A DNA stretch of 64,000 nucleotides from NCBI GenBank assembly GCA_016703535.1, contig JADJBV010000002.1, forward strand, positions 124,001 to 188,000. The letters are read 5' to 3'. How positions within the stretch are numbered: the stretch's first letter is position 1; each line of letters begins with the position of its first letter. This DNA is from Deltaproteobacteria bacterium (lineage in GTDB: Bacteria > Myxococcota > Kuafuiibacteriia > Kuafuiibacteriales > Kuafuiibacteriaceae). A model generated the notes under the pieces. It was given only the letters and a program-made list of their open reading frames with translations, had not been told where the DNA came from and did not search any database. The position numbers and the translations under genes are program-made. Below are positions 37,766 through 48,579 of the stretch, one piece after another.

Positions 37766-40099
37766 TTGAACGGCTCCGGGGTGCGGGTGACTATCTCAAT
37801 CCTGGATCCCTTCGACCCGCCAGAGCTCGCAGCAATTTATGCAGAGCCCTCGGATGACGAGCGTTTGCGGGCGGTGGTCGATCTCTGTCTGAGCCAGATG
37901 GGATCGGGCCGGGGTTGGCTCTTTCAGATCCACAGTCCACTTTCGCCGCAGCGGGTGGTGCTGCGGGTCGGCGTGGACCTCCCGGGCGCGACGTTGGTTT
38001 CTCCCGATCTCGAGCGGTGGTGCGTCGAAGGGGATGTCCGCCCGTTGTCGCCTGAAAGTCCTGAAGCAAAAGCCCTGGGCCCATCCGCGCCGCCGGGCCC
38101 CTGGTGGCTGATCCCGATCGTCAGTATGGGCGCGCCTCGTGCGGTGTTTTTTGTGGCCGGTCCCGGTCCGGAGCAAAGGGATGGGGCGTTGTTCGCGCAA
38201 CGAGCGTTGGCGTCGGCCCTGGCCCGCGAACACCAACGACGGCTGCGCGGATATTTGTGGTCCGCCTTCGAGCAGTCCGCCGATCCGCTCGAGCTCACCG
38301 ACAAAAGCGCCATCCTGCTTTGGGTCAATCAGGCCTGGGAGCGCTACACCGGCTATCGGGCCGAGGAGGCGATCGGGCGCGGCTTGGCGGGGCTCCTGCG
38401 CAACCCGGCTCAGCCCGCTCACGACGACGCGTTCTACGCCTTCACGATGGAGACCTTGTCGAAGGGTCGAGCGTGGACCGGTGCCATGGTCAGTCGCTCC
38501 AAGAGCGGGGAACGTCTGCTGCAAGAGGTGACCGTCACCCCGGTGGTCACCAGCGATGGTGGTGAGCTCAACCTGGCCACTCGCCGGGACATCCAACATC
38601 GAGAACGACGAGAGGCCGCTTTGATGCAGGCCCACCACGAGTTCCGCGGCGTGTTGGCGGCGTTGCCCGAAGGCGTCGCGGTGCTGCAGAACGATCGGGT
38701 CTACTTCGCCAACCAGGCCTTGTTGCAGATCTTGGATCGGCCTTTGGAATTGGTGGTGGGCCAGACCTTCGAATCTTTGGTGGCCCCCGATGCCCGGGCA
38801 GAACTCGGCGCGCCCAGCGACGGCCCTCGGACGGTCCCGCTCCAGCGGCCCGATGGTTCGGTGCGTTTTTGTGAGATCACCTCGGCCGGCCAGGTCTCCT
38901 TCGAGGGTCGGCCGGCGGCGATCATGGTCGCCCACGACATCAGCGAAAAGCGGATCGCTCAAGAGCAGCTGGCCTTGGCGGATCGCCTCTCGGCGATGGG
39001 GACCTTGGCCGCGGGCGTGGCCCACGAGATCAACAACCCCTTGTCTTACGTGCTCGGCAACTTGGAGCTGCTGCGAGAGACCACGATGGGGCGCTTGCCC
39101 GAATCGGAGCGAGACGCGCTGACCGAGGCCCTGGAGGGTGTGCAGCGGATCCGTCGGATCGTCGCTGAGCTCAAATCCTTTACCCGGCGCGACAGTGAAC
39201 CTCGTCTGGAGGCGGTGGACGCCTCCACCTTGTTGACCGCGGCCTGCAACATCGTCCTCAACGAGATCCGGCACCGGGCCCACCTGGTCCACGACTTCGA
39301 GCCGGGCCTGGCGGTGTTGGGCGAAGAAGGTCGCTTGCTCCAGGTCTTGGTCAACCTGTTGCTCAACTCGGCCCACGCCATCCCCGAGGGCGACGGGCGT
39401 CGGCACGAAATTCGGGTGGCGAGTCGGCGACTGCCGGGCGGGCGAGTGGCGCTTTCGGTGGAGGACACCGGTCGCGGGATCCCCGCCGAGCTGATGCCTC
39501 GGGTCTTCGAGCCCTTCTTCACCACCAAGGCCCGGGGTTTGGGCACCGGCCTGGGGTTGCCGATCTCGCAGCGAATCATCCGCGATTTGGAGGGCGAAAT
39601 TCGACTCTCCAGCGCCGCTGGGGTGGGGACCAAAGTTACGGTTGAGCTCTCGGAGGCCGCGCCGGTGCCGCCTCGCCCTCGACCGCGAGCGCCGAACGTC
39701 GCGCCAGCGCCGGCGGGGCGGATCTTGTTGATCGATGATGAGCCGGGGGTGCTGCGGGCCCTCAGCCGGATCTTGCGGGACCACCAGGTGCGATCGGCCA
39801 GCGGTGGCCCGGAGGCCCTGGCTTTGCTCGAGGCCGATCCTCTGGTCGATCTGGTGATCTGCGACGTGATGATGCCCGGGATGACCGGGGTGGAGTTCTA
39901 CGAGGCGACCCGGGAGCGTTGGCCGGCCCTCGCCGATCGCTTCATCTTCACCACCGGCGGCACCTTTACCGATCGCACCACCCGCTTCTTCGAACAACAG
40001 CGGCGCCGCCTCGAGAAGCCCTTCGATCCCGAACGTGTGCTGGCGGCGGTCCGAGAGATCTTCGGCGCTGCGGCACCCCAATCCAAGGAGAGTTCATGA
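37766..40099 (+). CDS. Hybrid PAS-type sensor histidine kinase with C-terminal receiver
   Basis: A 777-residue soluble sensor kinase. An N-terminal GAF-like region (about 1-150) is followed by two PAS domains (about 165-275 and 290-400). The HisKA domain has its phosphoryl-acceptor His at 420 (GVAHEINNPLSYVLGN). The ATPase domain has the N box (LVNLLLNSAHAI), G1 (VEDTGRGIP) and G2 (GLGTGLGLPIS). A receiver domain (about 650-770) carries DDEPG and the acceptor Asp near residue 700 (CDVMMPGMTG). No transmembrane helix is present, so it reads cytoplasmic signals. The start is TTG 37766 or a nearby GTG. The stop overlaps the following lipoprotein start as ATGA. Confidence 0.93.
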   Translation: MNGSGVRVTISILDPFDPPELAAIYAEPSDDERLRAVVDLCLSQMGSGRGWLFQIHSPLSPQRVVLRVGVDLPGATLVSPDLERWCVEGDVRPLSPESPEAKALGPSAPPGPWWLIPIVSMGAPRAVFFVAGPGPEQRDGALFAQRALASALAREHQRRLRGYLWSAFEQSADPLELTDKSAILLWVNQAWERYTGYRAEEAIGRGLAGLLRNPAQPAHDDAFYAFTMETLSKGRAWTGAMVSRSKSGERLLQEVTVTPVVTSDGGELNLATRRDIQHRERREAALMQAHHEFRGVLAALPEGVAVLQNDRVYFANQALLQILDRPLELVVGQTFESLVAPDARAELGAPSDGPRTVPLQRPDGSVRFCEITSAGQVSFEGRPAAIMVAHDISEKRIAQEQLALADRLSAMGTLAAGVAHEINNPLSYVLGNLELLRETTMGRLPESERDALTEALEGVQRIRRIVAELKSFTRRDSEPRLEAVDASTLLTAACNIVLNEIRHRAHLVHDFEPGLAVLGEEGRLLQVLVNLLLNSAHAIPEGDGRRHEIRVASRRLPGGRVALSVEDTGRGIPAELMPRVFEPFFTTKARGLGTGLGLPISQRIIRDLEGEIRLSSAAGVGTKVTVELSEAAPVPPRPRPRAPNVAPAPAGRILLIDDEPGVLRALSRILRDHQVRSASGGPEALALLEADPLVDLVICDVMMPGMTGVEFYEATRERWPALADRFIFTTGGTFTDRTTRFFEQQRRRLEKPFDPERVLAAVREIFGAAAPQSKESS

Positions 40100-40866
40100 A
40101 GAAGTCAGCGTGGGTGGTGAGCGGTTGTTTGTGGATGATCGGGTGTGGTGGCGCCGAACCCACCGAGATCGGGCGGAGTGAACAGGCGCTCCAGGGCGGA
40201 TTCGAGGTCGACTTCAGCGACTGCACCGAGTTCGCCGGCGTCGGTTTTATCCCAGGCGCCAACGCGCGGGCGGCGGTTCCGCTGGTGTATACGCCGGCCG
40301 GTGACGCCACCACCGGGGTGATCGTGGTGCGGGTCGCGCGCTGCGCCGAGGTCCGGATCGACGGCGGTGCGCCGCGGTCCACCATCGTCGCCCAGATCGG
40401 GGTCAACCTGATCCCGCCCGACGGGACCGGCGACATCAACAACTTTGCGGTCTGGTACCAAACCGACAACCCGCACCTGAAGAACGCCTTCAAGAAGCTC
40501 GGGGTGGATGCGCAGATGGTGCCGCAGCTCCAGTACCAAGTGACCCTCGATCCGGGCGGCGCCACCGGCCAGCTGCACCTCGAGTCCCGGCACCCGACCT
40601 TCGCGGTCGATGGCCCGATCGTGGTGCCGACCAGCCCCGCGGTTCCGTTCATCGCCAACTGGTGGGACCTCGGCACACAAAACCAGAAGGTGAAGGCCAA
40701 TACCGTGTTGCCAGCGATCCAGTTCAGCGGCGCGACCACCGTGTTGACCACCCCGGCGGGCTCCGAGTTGGCCGACCTGATCGGCGGGACCAGCCTGACC
40801 TTCCCGGCCCTCGACAGCTACAACAGCTTCGCCGACGCTCACATGGAGGTGGGCTACGCGCCCTGA
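40096..40866 (+). CDS. Lipoprotein of unknown function
   Basis: A 256-residue protein starting MKKSAWVVSGCLWMIGCGG, a lipoprotein signal with IGCG lipobox; GGAGAG precedes the ATG, which overlaps the kinase stop as ATGA. The mature part begins with an Ala/Glu-rich stretch and a Cys pair (DCTEF ... ARCAEV), then a beta-rich domain with no recognised motif. Coupling to the kinase gene suggests joint expression. The sequence ends AHMEVGYAP. Function unknown. Confidence 0.7.
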   Translation: MKKSAWVVSGCLWMIGCGGAEPTEIGRSEQALQGGFEVDFSDCTEFAGVGFIPGANARAAVPLVYTPAGDATTGVIVVRVARCAEVRIDGGAPRSTIVAQIGVNLIPPDGTGDINNFAVWYQTDNPHLKNAFKKLGVDAQMVPQLQYQVTLDPGGATGQLHLESRHPTFAVDGPIVVPTSPAVPFIANWWDLGTQNQKVKANTVLPAIQFSGATTVLTTPAGSELADLIGGTSLTFPALDSYNSFADAHMEVGYAP

Positions 40867-40874
40867 GCTCCGCG

Positions 40875-42758
<1,884 letters not shown>

Positions 42759-42823
42759 CGGCCGGCACCATACTCTGTGAGGCCCACCTGCCCAAGTCGC
42801 TCCTTCGGCGGTACAAAAGGATC

Positions 42824-43618
42824 GTGCGAGGTGCGGTCGGTCCTTGGTTGTTGGCCTTGGCCTTGTCAGGCTGCTCTTGCGAGGACGACGCCGGAGGTCT
42901 GGGGTTGGGCGATGGCGCCAGCCCCGACGAGGATGGTGGCGTCGACGCTGGGATCTTGGCCGGATGTCGGGTCGCTGCTGATTGTCCCGGCTTTTATCCC
43001 GCGTGTGACGATCCCCGGGGTTGTGGCTGTGGCACCTCCAAGAGCTGCGTCGGCGGCGCGTGCCTGATCTACTCAATAGATTGTCCCTTCGACGGCGGCG
43101 TCGCCGACGGGGGGCGCGAAGACAGCGGCCTTGGTTGTCAGGCGCCGAGCGAGTGTGGCCCGCCCCGAGATCCGACGGTCGCTTGGTGCGGTCAACGGAG
43201 CGCGGGCGCGTGGAGTTGCGTCAACCAAGGTTGTTATTGGGAGTGCGGGACCAGCCGCACCTGCAAGGTCGACCCGGGCCTGACGTGCAGCGAGTGCGAA
43301 TATGAAAACGGCCGGGTGGAGCAGGCCTGTCGCGGCGGACAAGGGTGCCCACTGACCAACTTCGGGGCCCCCTTCGTCGAAGAGAGCACCTGTGGAGTCC
43401 CCGAGGAGACTCTGCTGGAGGTGATCACCGGGGCCGGGTGTGAGGCCTTGGTGCGCTGGAACGGGGACACTCTGGGGCAAGCCCAAACCCTGACCGACGG
43501 CCGATTCCTGGCCGAGTTCCCATCCTTGGGAGGCTTGTGCACCGGCCAGGTCTTGGCCACCGGCGCCTTTCGGGTGGGCTGGTCGTGCCCTACTTGTGAG
43601 ATGGTGTGGGTCTGGTGA
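42824..43618 (+). CDS. Cys-rich lipoprotein
   Basis: A 264-residue protein: GTG start, lipoprotein signal (MRGAVGPWLLALALSGC), a short Asp/Gly-rich linker, then a domain with about 20 Cys (for example CRVAADCPGFYPACDD, CGCGTSKSC, CSECEYENG). A last beta-rich part ends with CPTCEMVWVW. It resembles the disulfide-rich surface lipoproteins elsewhere in the window but is not the same family as the one at 33094. The gene is divergent from the S9 peptidase. Confidence 0.7.
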   Translation: MRGAVGPWLLALALSGCSCEDDAGGLGLGDGASPDEDGGVDAGILAGCRVAADCPGFYPACDDPRGCGCGTSKSCVGGACLIYSIDCPFDGGVADGGREDSGLGCQAPSECGPPRDPTVAWCGQRSAGAWSCVNQGCYWECGTSRTCKVDPGLTCSECEYENGRVEQACRGGQGCPLTNFGAPFVEESTCGVPEETLLEVITGAGCEALVRWNGDTLGQAQTLTDGRFLAEFPSLGGLCTGQVLATGAFRVGWSCPTCEMVWVW

Positions 43619-43633
43619 TCACACATAAGTGCT

Positions 43634-43652
43634 GAAAATCACAGCGATTTTC
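43634..43652. repeat. Perfect 7-bp inverted repeat
   Basis: GAAAATC and GATTTTC form a perfect stem around a 5-base loop, and the outer bases GCT/AGC can extend it with a single-base bulge. It lies 16 bases after the stop of the Cys-rich lipoprotein gene and about 90 bases before the Gln-rich gene. With no T-run it is more likely an operator or an RNA end than a classic terminator. Confidence 0.5.
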
Positions 43653-43740
43653 TAGCAACACCCGCTACCTCCCGCCGAAAATTCGAAGACCCATAACCCT
43701 TCACCCGGGGGCCAGGACGGCACCCGCGGGAGGTCAGCGA

Positions 43741-44124
43741 ATGATCGGATCGACGAACAACAACCTAGGAGTCAGCCGAGGCCAAGGATTTCAGGGCCTG
43801 CAGGGTCTCGACTCCCAACAAGGCAGCACCAAAGAAGCGACTGACCTGCTCAAGCAGATCAAGCAGTTGCTCGAGAACATGCAGGCCCAAGGCCAGCAGG
43901 CTGCTCCCGCTCAGGGCGGACAACAGGCCGGTGGATCTGGCGCCAGCAGCGGCGCTGGTGAAGACTTGGAAGCCCTCCTGAAGAAGCTCAAGGAGTTGGC
44001 CGAAAAGAACCCGGCCGGCTTGCAGCAGGCTCTCGCTCAGAACCCGCAGATGATGGCCATGTTGTCCCAGGGCTTGGCTTCGTCCAACTCGGGCGGCGGC
44101 GCGGGCGGAATCGCGACCGGCTGA
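43741..44124 (+). CDS. Gln/Gly-rich small protein with amphipathic helices
   Basis: A 127-residue protein, low in hydrophobic residues, with a Gln/Gly/Ala-rich middle (about residues 48-72) between two amphipathic helices (TDLLKQIKQLLENMQ and DLEALLKKLKELAEKN) and a Gly/Ser-rich end. It lacks a signal peptide. GGGAGG sits before the ATG and a strong intrinsic terminator follows, so this is a well-defined single-gene transcript likely to be highly expressed. Secretion substrates of type III systems share this style, but no such system is in the window. No family recognised. Confidence 0.65.
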   Translation: MIGSTNNNLGVSRGQGFQGLQGLDSQQGSTKEATDLLKQIKQLLENMQAQGQQAAPAQGGQQAGGSGASSGAGEDLEALLKKLKELAEKNPAGLQQALAQNPQMMAMLSQGLASSNSGGGAGGIATG

Positions 44125-44151
44125 CTTCGGAGCCAACTCCGACGCCTTGAT

Positions 44152-44188
44152 AGGGCGGTCTTCCTAGCGGAGGGCCGCCCTTTTTTTT
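44152..44188 (+). terminator. Strong Rho-independent terminator
   Basis: AGGGCGG (44152) pairs with CCGCCCT (44175), the stem continues inward through CTTCC/GGAGG to a four-base loop, and a run of eight T follows. It ends the Gln-rich gene transcript. Confidence 0.9.
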
Positions 44189-44242
44189 CTGCGCTCGACC
44201 AGACACGCGGGTTCAACGATCCAACGACCGGCCAGCGGCGCG

Positions 44243-45136
44243 TTAGCGGAACGTGAGCCCGACGCCACCGCCGCCGACCCAACCCTCCAAGCCGCCCTGC
44301 ACCCGGCCGTCGGCCTCGGCGACCCAGCCTCTGAACGTGGCGCCCAGCTCGGCCCGGAGCAGCAGGCCGAGGCGAGGGGTGACGGCCCACCGAAACCGAA
44401 GTTCACCCCCGAACACCCCGTAGAGCCCGCCGCCATAACCCGCGAAGTTGTTGCCCTCGGCGTCCCCGCGGATCCCGACCCAGCCGAGTTCCAGTCGTGG
44501 TCCCAAAGCGACGACGTAGACATCGCCCCAGGCGAGGTCGGGCCCGAGGCGCAGCAGGAAGGTGGTGGTGTCGATCGCGCCCAAGGGGTCACTCGATCGG
44601 CCGCGGCCCGCGCCGAGCTCCAGGTGAATGGGCGCTCGAGGGCCCCAGGGGAAGATCGCCGCGCCCAGGCGCAGCCCGAAGATCCCCACGCCGGCCTGGC
44701 TCCCGTGGATCACGGCGGCGGCCGAGAGTTGGGCGGAGGTCTTGGGCGCCGGGGTTGGGATCTCGGGTTCAGCGACCACCGGCCGGGGGCGCACGGCACC
44801 TCGGCTGAGCCGTTCGGCGATCAACAACGCCAACCCGGTGGCCCGTCGGCCTTGGTGGAGGTCGTCGAGTTGGCCGAGATCTTCAAGGTGATCGCCGTGG
44901 CCCAAGATGAAGTGAGCCTCGTAGGCCCGGCACGGTTGGGCCCGCACCGAAAGTTCGACGGCGGCCACGGTGGCGCTTTCGGTGAGCCGCCGAGGCAAGA
45001 GCTCCAGGGCCAAGGCCTTGGTCAAAGGGGCGGCCTCGAGGCCGGCCTCGGGGCAAGGGGTGGTGTGCAGGCGATAGGTGTCGACCGGCGGCGCCGCGGC
45101 GAGGGCCCCGCCCAAGATCCAGATCAGGGCGACCAC
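44243..45136 (-). CDS. Secreted envelope protein downstream of FecR
   Basis: About 297 residues with a signal peptide (IWILGGALAAAPP) and an exported first domain with two Cys. The C-terminal half is beta-rich (LRLGAAIFPWGPRAPIHLELG, LGPRLELGWVG, LRAELGATFRG) and ends GGGGVGLTFR, consistent with an outer-membrane barrel. The start may be GTG 45136, or a CTG at 45127 that overlaps the FecR stop as CTGA. It mirrors the secreted protein beside the first ECF module, in a different gene order. Function unknown. Confidence 0.6.
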   Translation of the reverse strand: MVALIWILGGALAAAPPVDTYRLHTTPCPEAGLEAAPLTKALALELLPRRLTESATVAAVELSVRAQPCRAYEAHFILGHGDHLEDLGQLDDLHQGRRATGLALLIAERLSRGAVRPRPVVAEPEIPTPAPKTSAQLSAAAVIHGSQAGVGIFGLRLGAAIFPWGPRAPIHLELGAGRGRSSDPLGAIDTTTFLLRLGPDLAWGDVYVVALGPRLELGWVGIRGDAEGNNFAGYGGGLYGVFGGELRFRWAVTPRLGLLLRAELGATFRGWVAEADGRVQGGLEGWVGGGGVGLTFR

Positions 45137-46251
45137 TTTTCCACTTCGGCGCGGCGACGCGCGTCGGGGAAGGCGGCTCGATACCGGGCCTTCGCGTCCC
45201 GGGCCCGCGCCGGCTCTTGAGCCTTGGCGTAGGCCTCGACCAAACGGGCGTAGGCGTCCTCCTCGAGGGCCCGCGGCAGGCCCAAGGACAAGGCCTGTTC
45301 GATCGCCTGGGCCGCCAGGTCCGGTTGGCCCAGGGCTTCGAGGCGCAAGCGGCCCAAGCGAAAGGCGATCAACGACATGGACGGCGCGTGGGGGAAGTGG
45401 GTCAACGCCCGGGCCCAACGTTCGGCCGCGATCGAGTTGTCACCGCGACCACGGGCCGCTTCGGCTTCGGCCAACCAGTCATCCAGGCTTGGCGTCGGGG
45501 CCTTGGTCTCGTGGACCACTTCGGGGATCGGGTGGCCTTCGGCCGGGATCGGCGTGGCCTTGGCTCGGGCGGGCGATCGCTCGGGCGCGGGCGAAACCTC
45601 GGTGGGCGCCACGACCGGAACGGGAGCGGGGGACTGGGCTGGGGCTGCTGAAACCGGAGCGGCGCTGATGGCCGGGATCCGGAGGCTTTCGTCCGGCCCG
45701 AGTTCTCGTTGGCCGTCGGGGACCTGAGCGCCTTTGACTCGGACCCGCCCTTCCCGGACCCGAACCTCCACGGCGTCTGGGCTTCGGGCCACCGTGAAGC
45801 GGGTGCCGATCACCTGCACCTCCACCCAACCGGCCTCGATCACCCAGGCCCGAGGGCCCCCCGGCACGACGTGGAAGTCGACCACCCCCGAACCCAAGGT
45901 GAGGTGCAGCCGATCGGGCGTGAGGGAGAGGAGGGCCAACTCGGTGCCGGGTTCGGCCAGCACCGTCGAGCCGTCGGGGAGCAGCAGCGGCTCACCGGCG
46001 GCCGCGGCGGCCCCCAGCTTGGCCCACGCCTCGGGTGAACTGGAGGTCGGGGCTTCGGGGGCGAGGGCCAAGCGCCAGCTCCCCAGCGCTCCCAAGGTCG
46101 CCGCCAAGACCGCGGTGATCACCACCTTGGTGATCGTCCGTCGGCGCCGCAGATCGTGTCGGCCGCGGTGAACCCGGCGCCAGAGGCTTTGCAAGTCAAC
46201 TTGCACTTCGGCCTGGCGACGGGCGGCGTCTTGGAGGTGCTCGGGGTTCAT
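45124..46251 (-). CDS. FecR-like anti-sigma/regulator protein
   Basis: A 375-residue protein. Its ATG overlaps the sigma stop as ATGA. A cytoplasmic N-terminus of about 40 residues, rich in Arg, is followed by one helix (VVITAVLAATLGALGSWRLAL) and then the FecR-type beta domain (about 80-195), with LLPDGSTVLAEPGTELALL, FHVVPGG, WVEVQVIGTRFTV and VRVREGRVRVKG, the core features of FecR. A Pro/Ala-rich linker leads to a TPR-like C-terminal domain. FecR proteins hold the sigma factor and relay a signal from the envelope; this one has an added helical tail and no TonB-receptor gene nearby. Confidence 0.8.
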   Translation of the reverse strand: MNPEHLQDAARRQAEVQVDLQSLWRRVHRGRHDLRRRRTITKVVITAVLAATLGALGSWRLALAPEAPTSSSPEAWAKLGAAAAAGEPLLLPDGSTVLAEPGTELALLSLTPDRLHLTLGSGVVDFHVVPGGPRAWVIEAGWVEVQVIGTRFTVARSPDAVEVRVREGRVRVKGAQVPDGQRELGPDESLRIPAISAAPVSAAPAQSPAPVPVVAPTEVSPAPERSPARAKATPIPAEGHPIPEVVHETKAPTPSLDDWLAEAEAARGRGDNSIAAERWARALTHFPHAPSMSLIAFRLGRLRLEALGQPDLAAQAIEQALSLGLPRALEEDAYARLVEAYAKAQEPARARDAKARYRAAFPDARRRAEVEKWSP

Positions 46252-46862
46252 CGCGCCCCTCCCGGTCCCGCCAGGTGGCGATCGATGTGGGCCTGGGCCC
46301 GGGCCAGGCGGCGTTTGGTGGTGGCCAAGGAGCAGCCCGAGAGCTCGGCCACCGTCGATAGATCCAGCTCCTCGAGGTGTCGCAAGGTCCAAGCGATCCG
46401 CTCGTCGCTGGGCAAGGCCTCCAGGCAGCGGTACAGCCAACTCAGCTCGGCCCGGGGCTCCATCGTGTCGTGGGTGGGCACCCGTTCGGGCGCGCCGTCG
46501 TTGGGCGTGTCTTGAAAGCCCAACCAGCGGAGGAGGCGGCGGCGACGAAAACGGCGGTGGGCCCGGCTGAGGGTGATCTGCTTGAGCCAACCCCCCAGGG
46601 CGCCCCCATCCCGAAGTTTGGGCAAGGACTCGAGGGCCAAGACGAAGGTTTCCTGCACCACGTCTTCGGCTTCGCTCCGGTCTCCCACCAACTTGATCGC
46701 CAACTTGAGGAGGCCGGGGGCGTGCCGGCGGAAGATCGCCTCTTCGGCCCAAGGTTCTCCAGCCTGGGCCCTGGCCACCAGCGCCTCATCCGTTTGGCGG
46801 ATCGGCACCTCGGGCACCTCGGCCGGGAGCCGGGCGGGCGACGTACGAAGGTGGACTGCCAT
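46248..46862 (-). CDS. ECF-type RNA polymerase sigma factor (FecI-like)
   Basis: A 204-residue sigma factor with region 2 (DEALVARAQAGEPWAEEAIF, SEAEDVVQETFVLALESL, LGGWLKQITLSRAHRRF) and region 4 (LPSDERIAWTLRHLEELDL, TVAELSGCSLATTKRRLARA). ATG 46862 is taken rather than a TTG two codons upstream. Its stop overlaps the start of the FecR-like gene. Together with the FecR-like and secreted proteins it forms a compact three-gene signalling module. Confidence 0.92.
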   Translation of the reverse strand: MAVHLRTSPARLPAEVPEVPIRQTDEALVARAQAGEPWAEEAIFRRHAPGLLKLAIKLVGDRSEAEDVVQETFVLALESLPKLRDGGALGGWLKQITLSRAHRRFRRRRLLRWLGFQDTPNDGAPERVPTHDTMEPRAELSWLYRCLEALPSDERIAWTLRHLEELDLSTVAELSGCSLATTKRRLARAQAHIDRHLAGPGGAR

Positions 46863-46995
46863 CCTCAAGTTCCCAAGACGGAGCTGCCCGTCCTATACAG
46901 GAGCCACCAGCGCTCCGAATCGGCTCACCGTCCGTCGCTTTGGGGGATGAGCCAAAAGGCTGAGCTTTTTTCGGAGGGTGGGGGCTCCTCTGTTC

Positions 46996-48384
46996 ATGAA
47001 CTCGCGCCTTTTATTGCTCTCCCTGGCCAGCGCCACCGCCTGGACCGGGTGCTCCACGCAAGCGGTGAACGCCCTCAGCTCCGACGTTGGCCCCGACGCC
47101 GGCGCGACCTTCGACGCCGGCACCTTCGACTCTGGCGAGGGTGCCCCTGACGTCCGGCCCCCCGATCTCGGCCTCGCGGACGGCGGCTTCCCGGACGGTG
47201 GGGGCGGGGCCGACGCCACCGCCCCGGATTTGGGGCCCGTGGTCTGCGCCTTCCCGGACACCTTCCAAGATGGACCCGCGATCGTGACCGAGTTGCCCGA
47301 GGTGCACGCGGAGGCTTCAGTCGTCCTTCGCGCTGCCCCGGAGCAGCAGACTTTCCTGGTCACCTGGTTGGTCCGCCCCGGACTTCGAACCGATGAGCCG
47401 GCCCCCGTGGCGCGCTACTACGGGCCCACGGGCGAGTACTTGGTCGAGCGGACCATCTACGGCGTGATCCCGGCCGGGCGGATCTTCGACACGGGAGAAT
47501 CGGAGCCGGGCTTCAACATCGCGTTGGCCGAAGACGGGCGAGTCCCGGGAGGCCTGATCTGGAACGAGCTGGGCGCCGAACACGCGATCACCCCCGCGCC
47601 TGCGTACCGCTTTGGGCAGCCGACCTTCTTCGCCCGCACCGTGCGGGTCCCCGAGTACCCCGTGGCCCCGGGTCCGAGCGGGCGCCCGGAGCTCCTGCGT
47701 CTGCACAACTACGATCGGACGACGGGGGCGGTGGCCACGACGACCGTCGCTGGTGCCGGCTTGGAGCAAGGTTTCGCGCGGCCCAGGGCGGTCGCCGATG
47801 GCTCCCAAGATCTTTGGCTGGGGGTCGTGCAGGACTTCTTCCGCCCGGTCCCCGTCGCGATCCTCCTCGACCCCGTGGGTCAGTTTCCGGTCGAGACCAT
47901 CATCGGGCGCAGCTGCAGCGTGGTCACCGACTTTGATCTCCTGAGCTACGAAGGCAACGCGGCGATCCTCTCGGACTGCGGGGGCAGCGAAGGCGGGACT
48001 CACGTGGTGTTCGGTCGGGGCTCCTTCCGGGCGGAGGCCGAGGTCTTCGCGTCCTCCAACGCTCGGGTGCCTTCCCGGATCGGCTTCAACGGCCGGGATC
48101 TGGCGATCGTCTACTGGGAGGGCACCCGGATGGCCCCGACCGTTCGCTTCTTCGACGCTGGCGGGGTGGCGGAGTCGGCCGGCGGCATCCGACTCCCAGT
48201 GCCGGTGGGCCTGGAGGGGGCCGAGCCGGTTGATCAACAGATCGTCGGCATCTCTGGAGAGCTGGGCGGCTTTGATCCCGAGGCTTCGGCCTGGGGTGTT
48301 GGCTACAGCTATCGGGATCAGGGGGGTGAGGTCCGCACCTTCTTCGCCCGCCTCGGTCCTTGCGGCACCAGCTTACCTCGATGA
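46996..48384 (+). CDS. Lipoprotein with Asp-rich linker
   Basis: A 462-residue protein starting MNSRLLLLSLASATAWTGC, a lipoprotein signal. A linker with repeated DAG/DGG and Pro follows, then a domain of about 370 residues with beta-rich, propeller-like repeats (for example QTFLVTWLVRPG and VAILLDPVGQF) and four scattered Cys. It is divergent from the ECF sigma gene, with 133 bases between, so it may be a target of that sigma factor. No domain recognised. Confidence 0.7.
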   Translation: MNSRLLLLSLASATAWTGCSTQAVNALSSDVGPDAGATFDAGTFDSGEGAPDVRPPDLGLADGGFPDGGGGADATAPDLGPVVCAFPDTFQDGPAIVTELPEVHAEASVVLRAAPEQQTFLVTWLVRPGLRTDEPAPVARYYGPTGEYLVERTIYGVIPAGRIFDTGESEPGFNIALAEDGRVPGGLIWNELGAEHAITPAPAYRFGQPTFFARTVRVPEYPVAPGPSGRPELLRLHNYDRTTGAVATTTVAGAGLEQGFARPRAVADGSQDLWLGVVQDFFRPVPVAILLDPVGQFPVETIIGRSCSVVTDFDLLSYEGNAAILSDCGGSEGGTHVVFGRGSFRAEAEVFASSNARVPSRIGFNGRDLAIVYWEGTRMAPTVRFFDAGGVAESAGGIRLPVPVGLEGAEPVDQQIVGISGELGGFDPEASAWGVGYSYRDQGGEVRTFFARLGPCGTSLPR

Positions 48385-48444
48385 ACCAATTGGGGCACCT
48401 GACCGAGGTGCCTCGGCCCACGCCCAGGGCCAAGGAGACCGTTG

Positions 48445-48579
48445 ATGCGGGTCCACGTGTCCACGGTTTCGGCCGCGGACCTTCGGTGCGACGTGATCAT
48501 GGTGGCGGTGGACGCGGTCGCCTTCTCGGAACGCAGGAAGGCCCTCACCGTGAACCTCTTGGTGTGGCGGCCCCCGTAG
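48445..48579 (+). CDS. Possible 44-residue small protein
   Basis: A short frame starting at ATG 48445 is preceded by a strong AAGGAG seven bases upstream and encodes MRVHVSTVSAADLRC and a mildly hydrophobic C-terminal part. It overlaps the 3' end of the convergent acetyltransferase gene by 35 bases. The ribosome binding site is the only real support; it could equally be chance. Confidence 0.2.
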   Translation: MRVHVSTVSAADLRCDVIMVAVDAVAFSERRKALTVNLLVWRPP

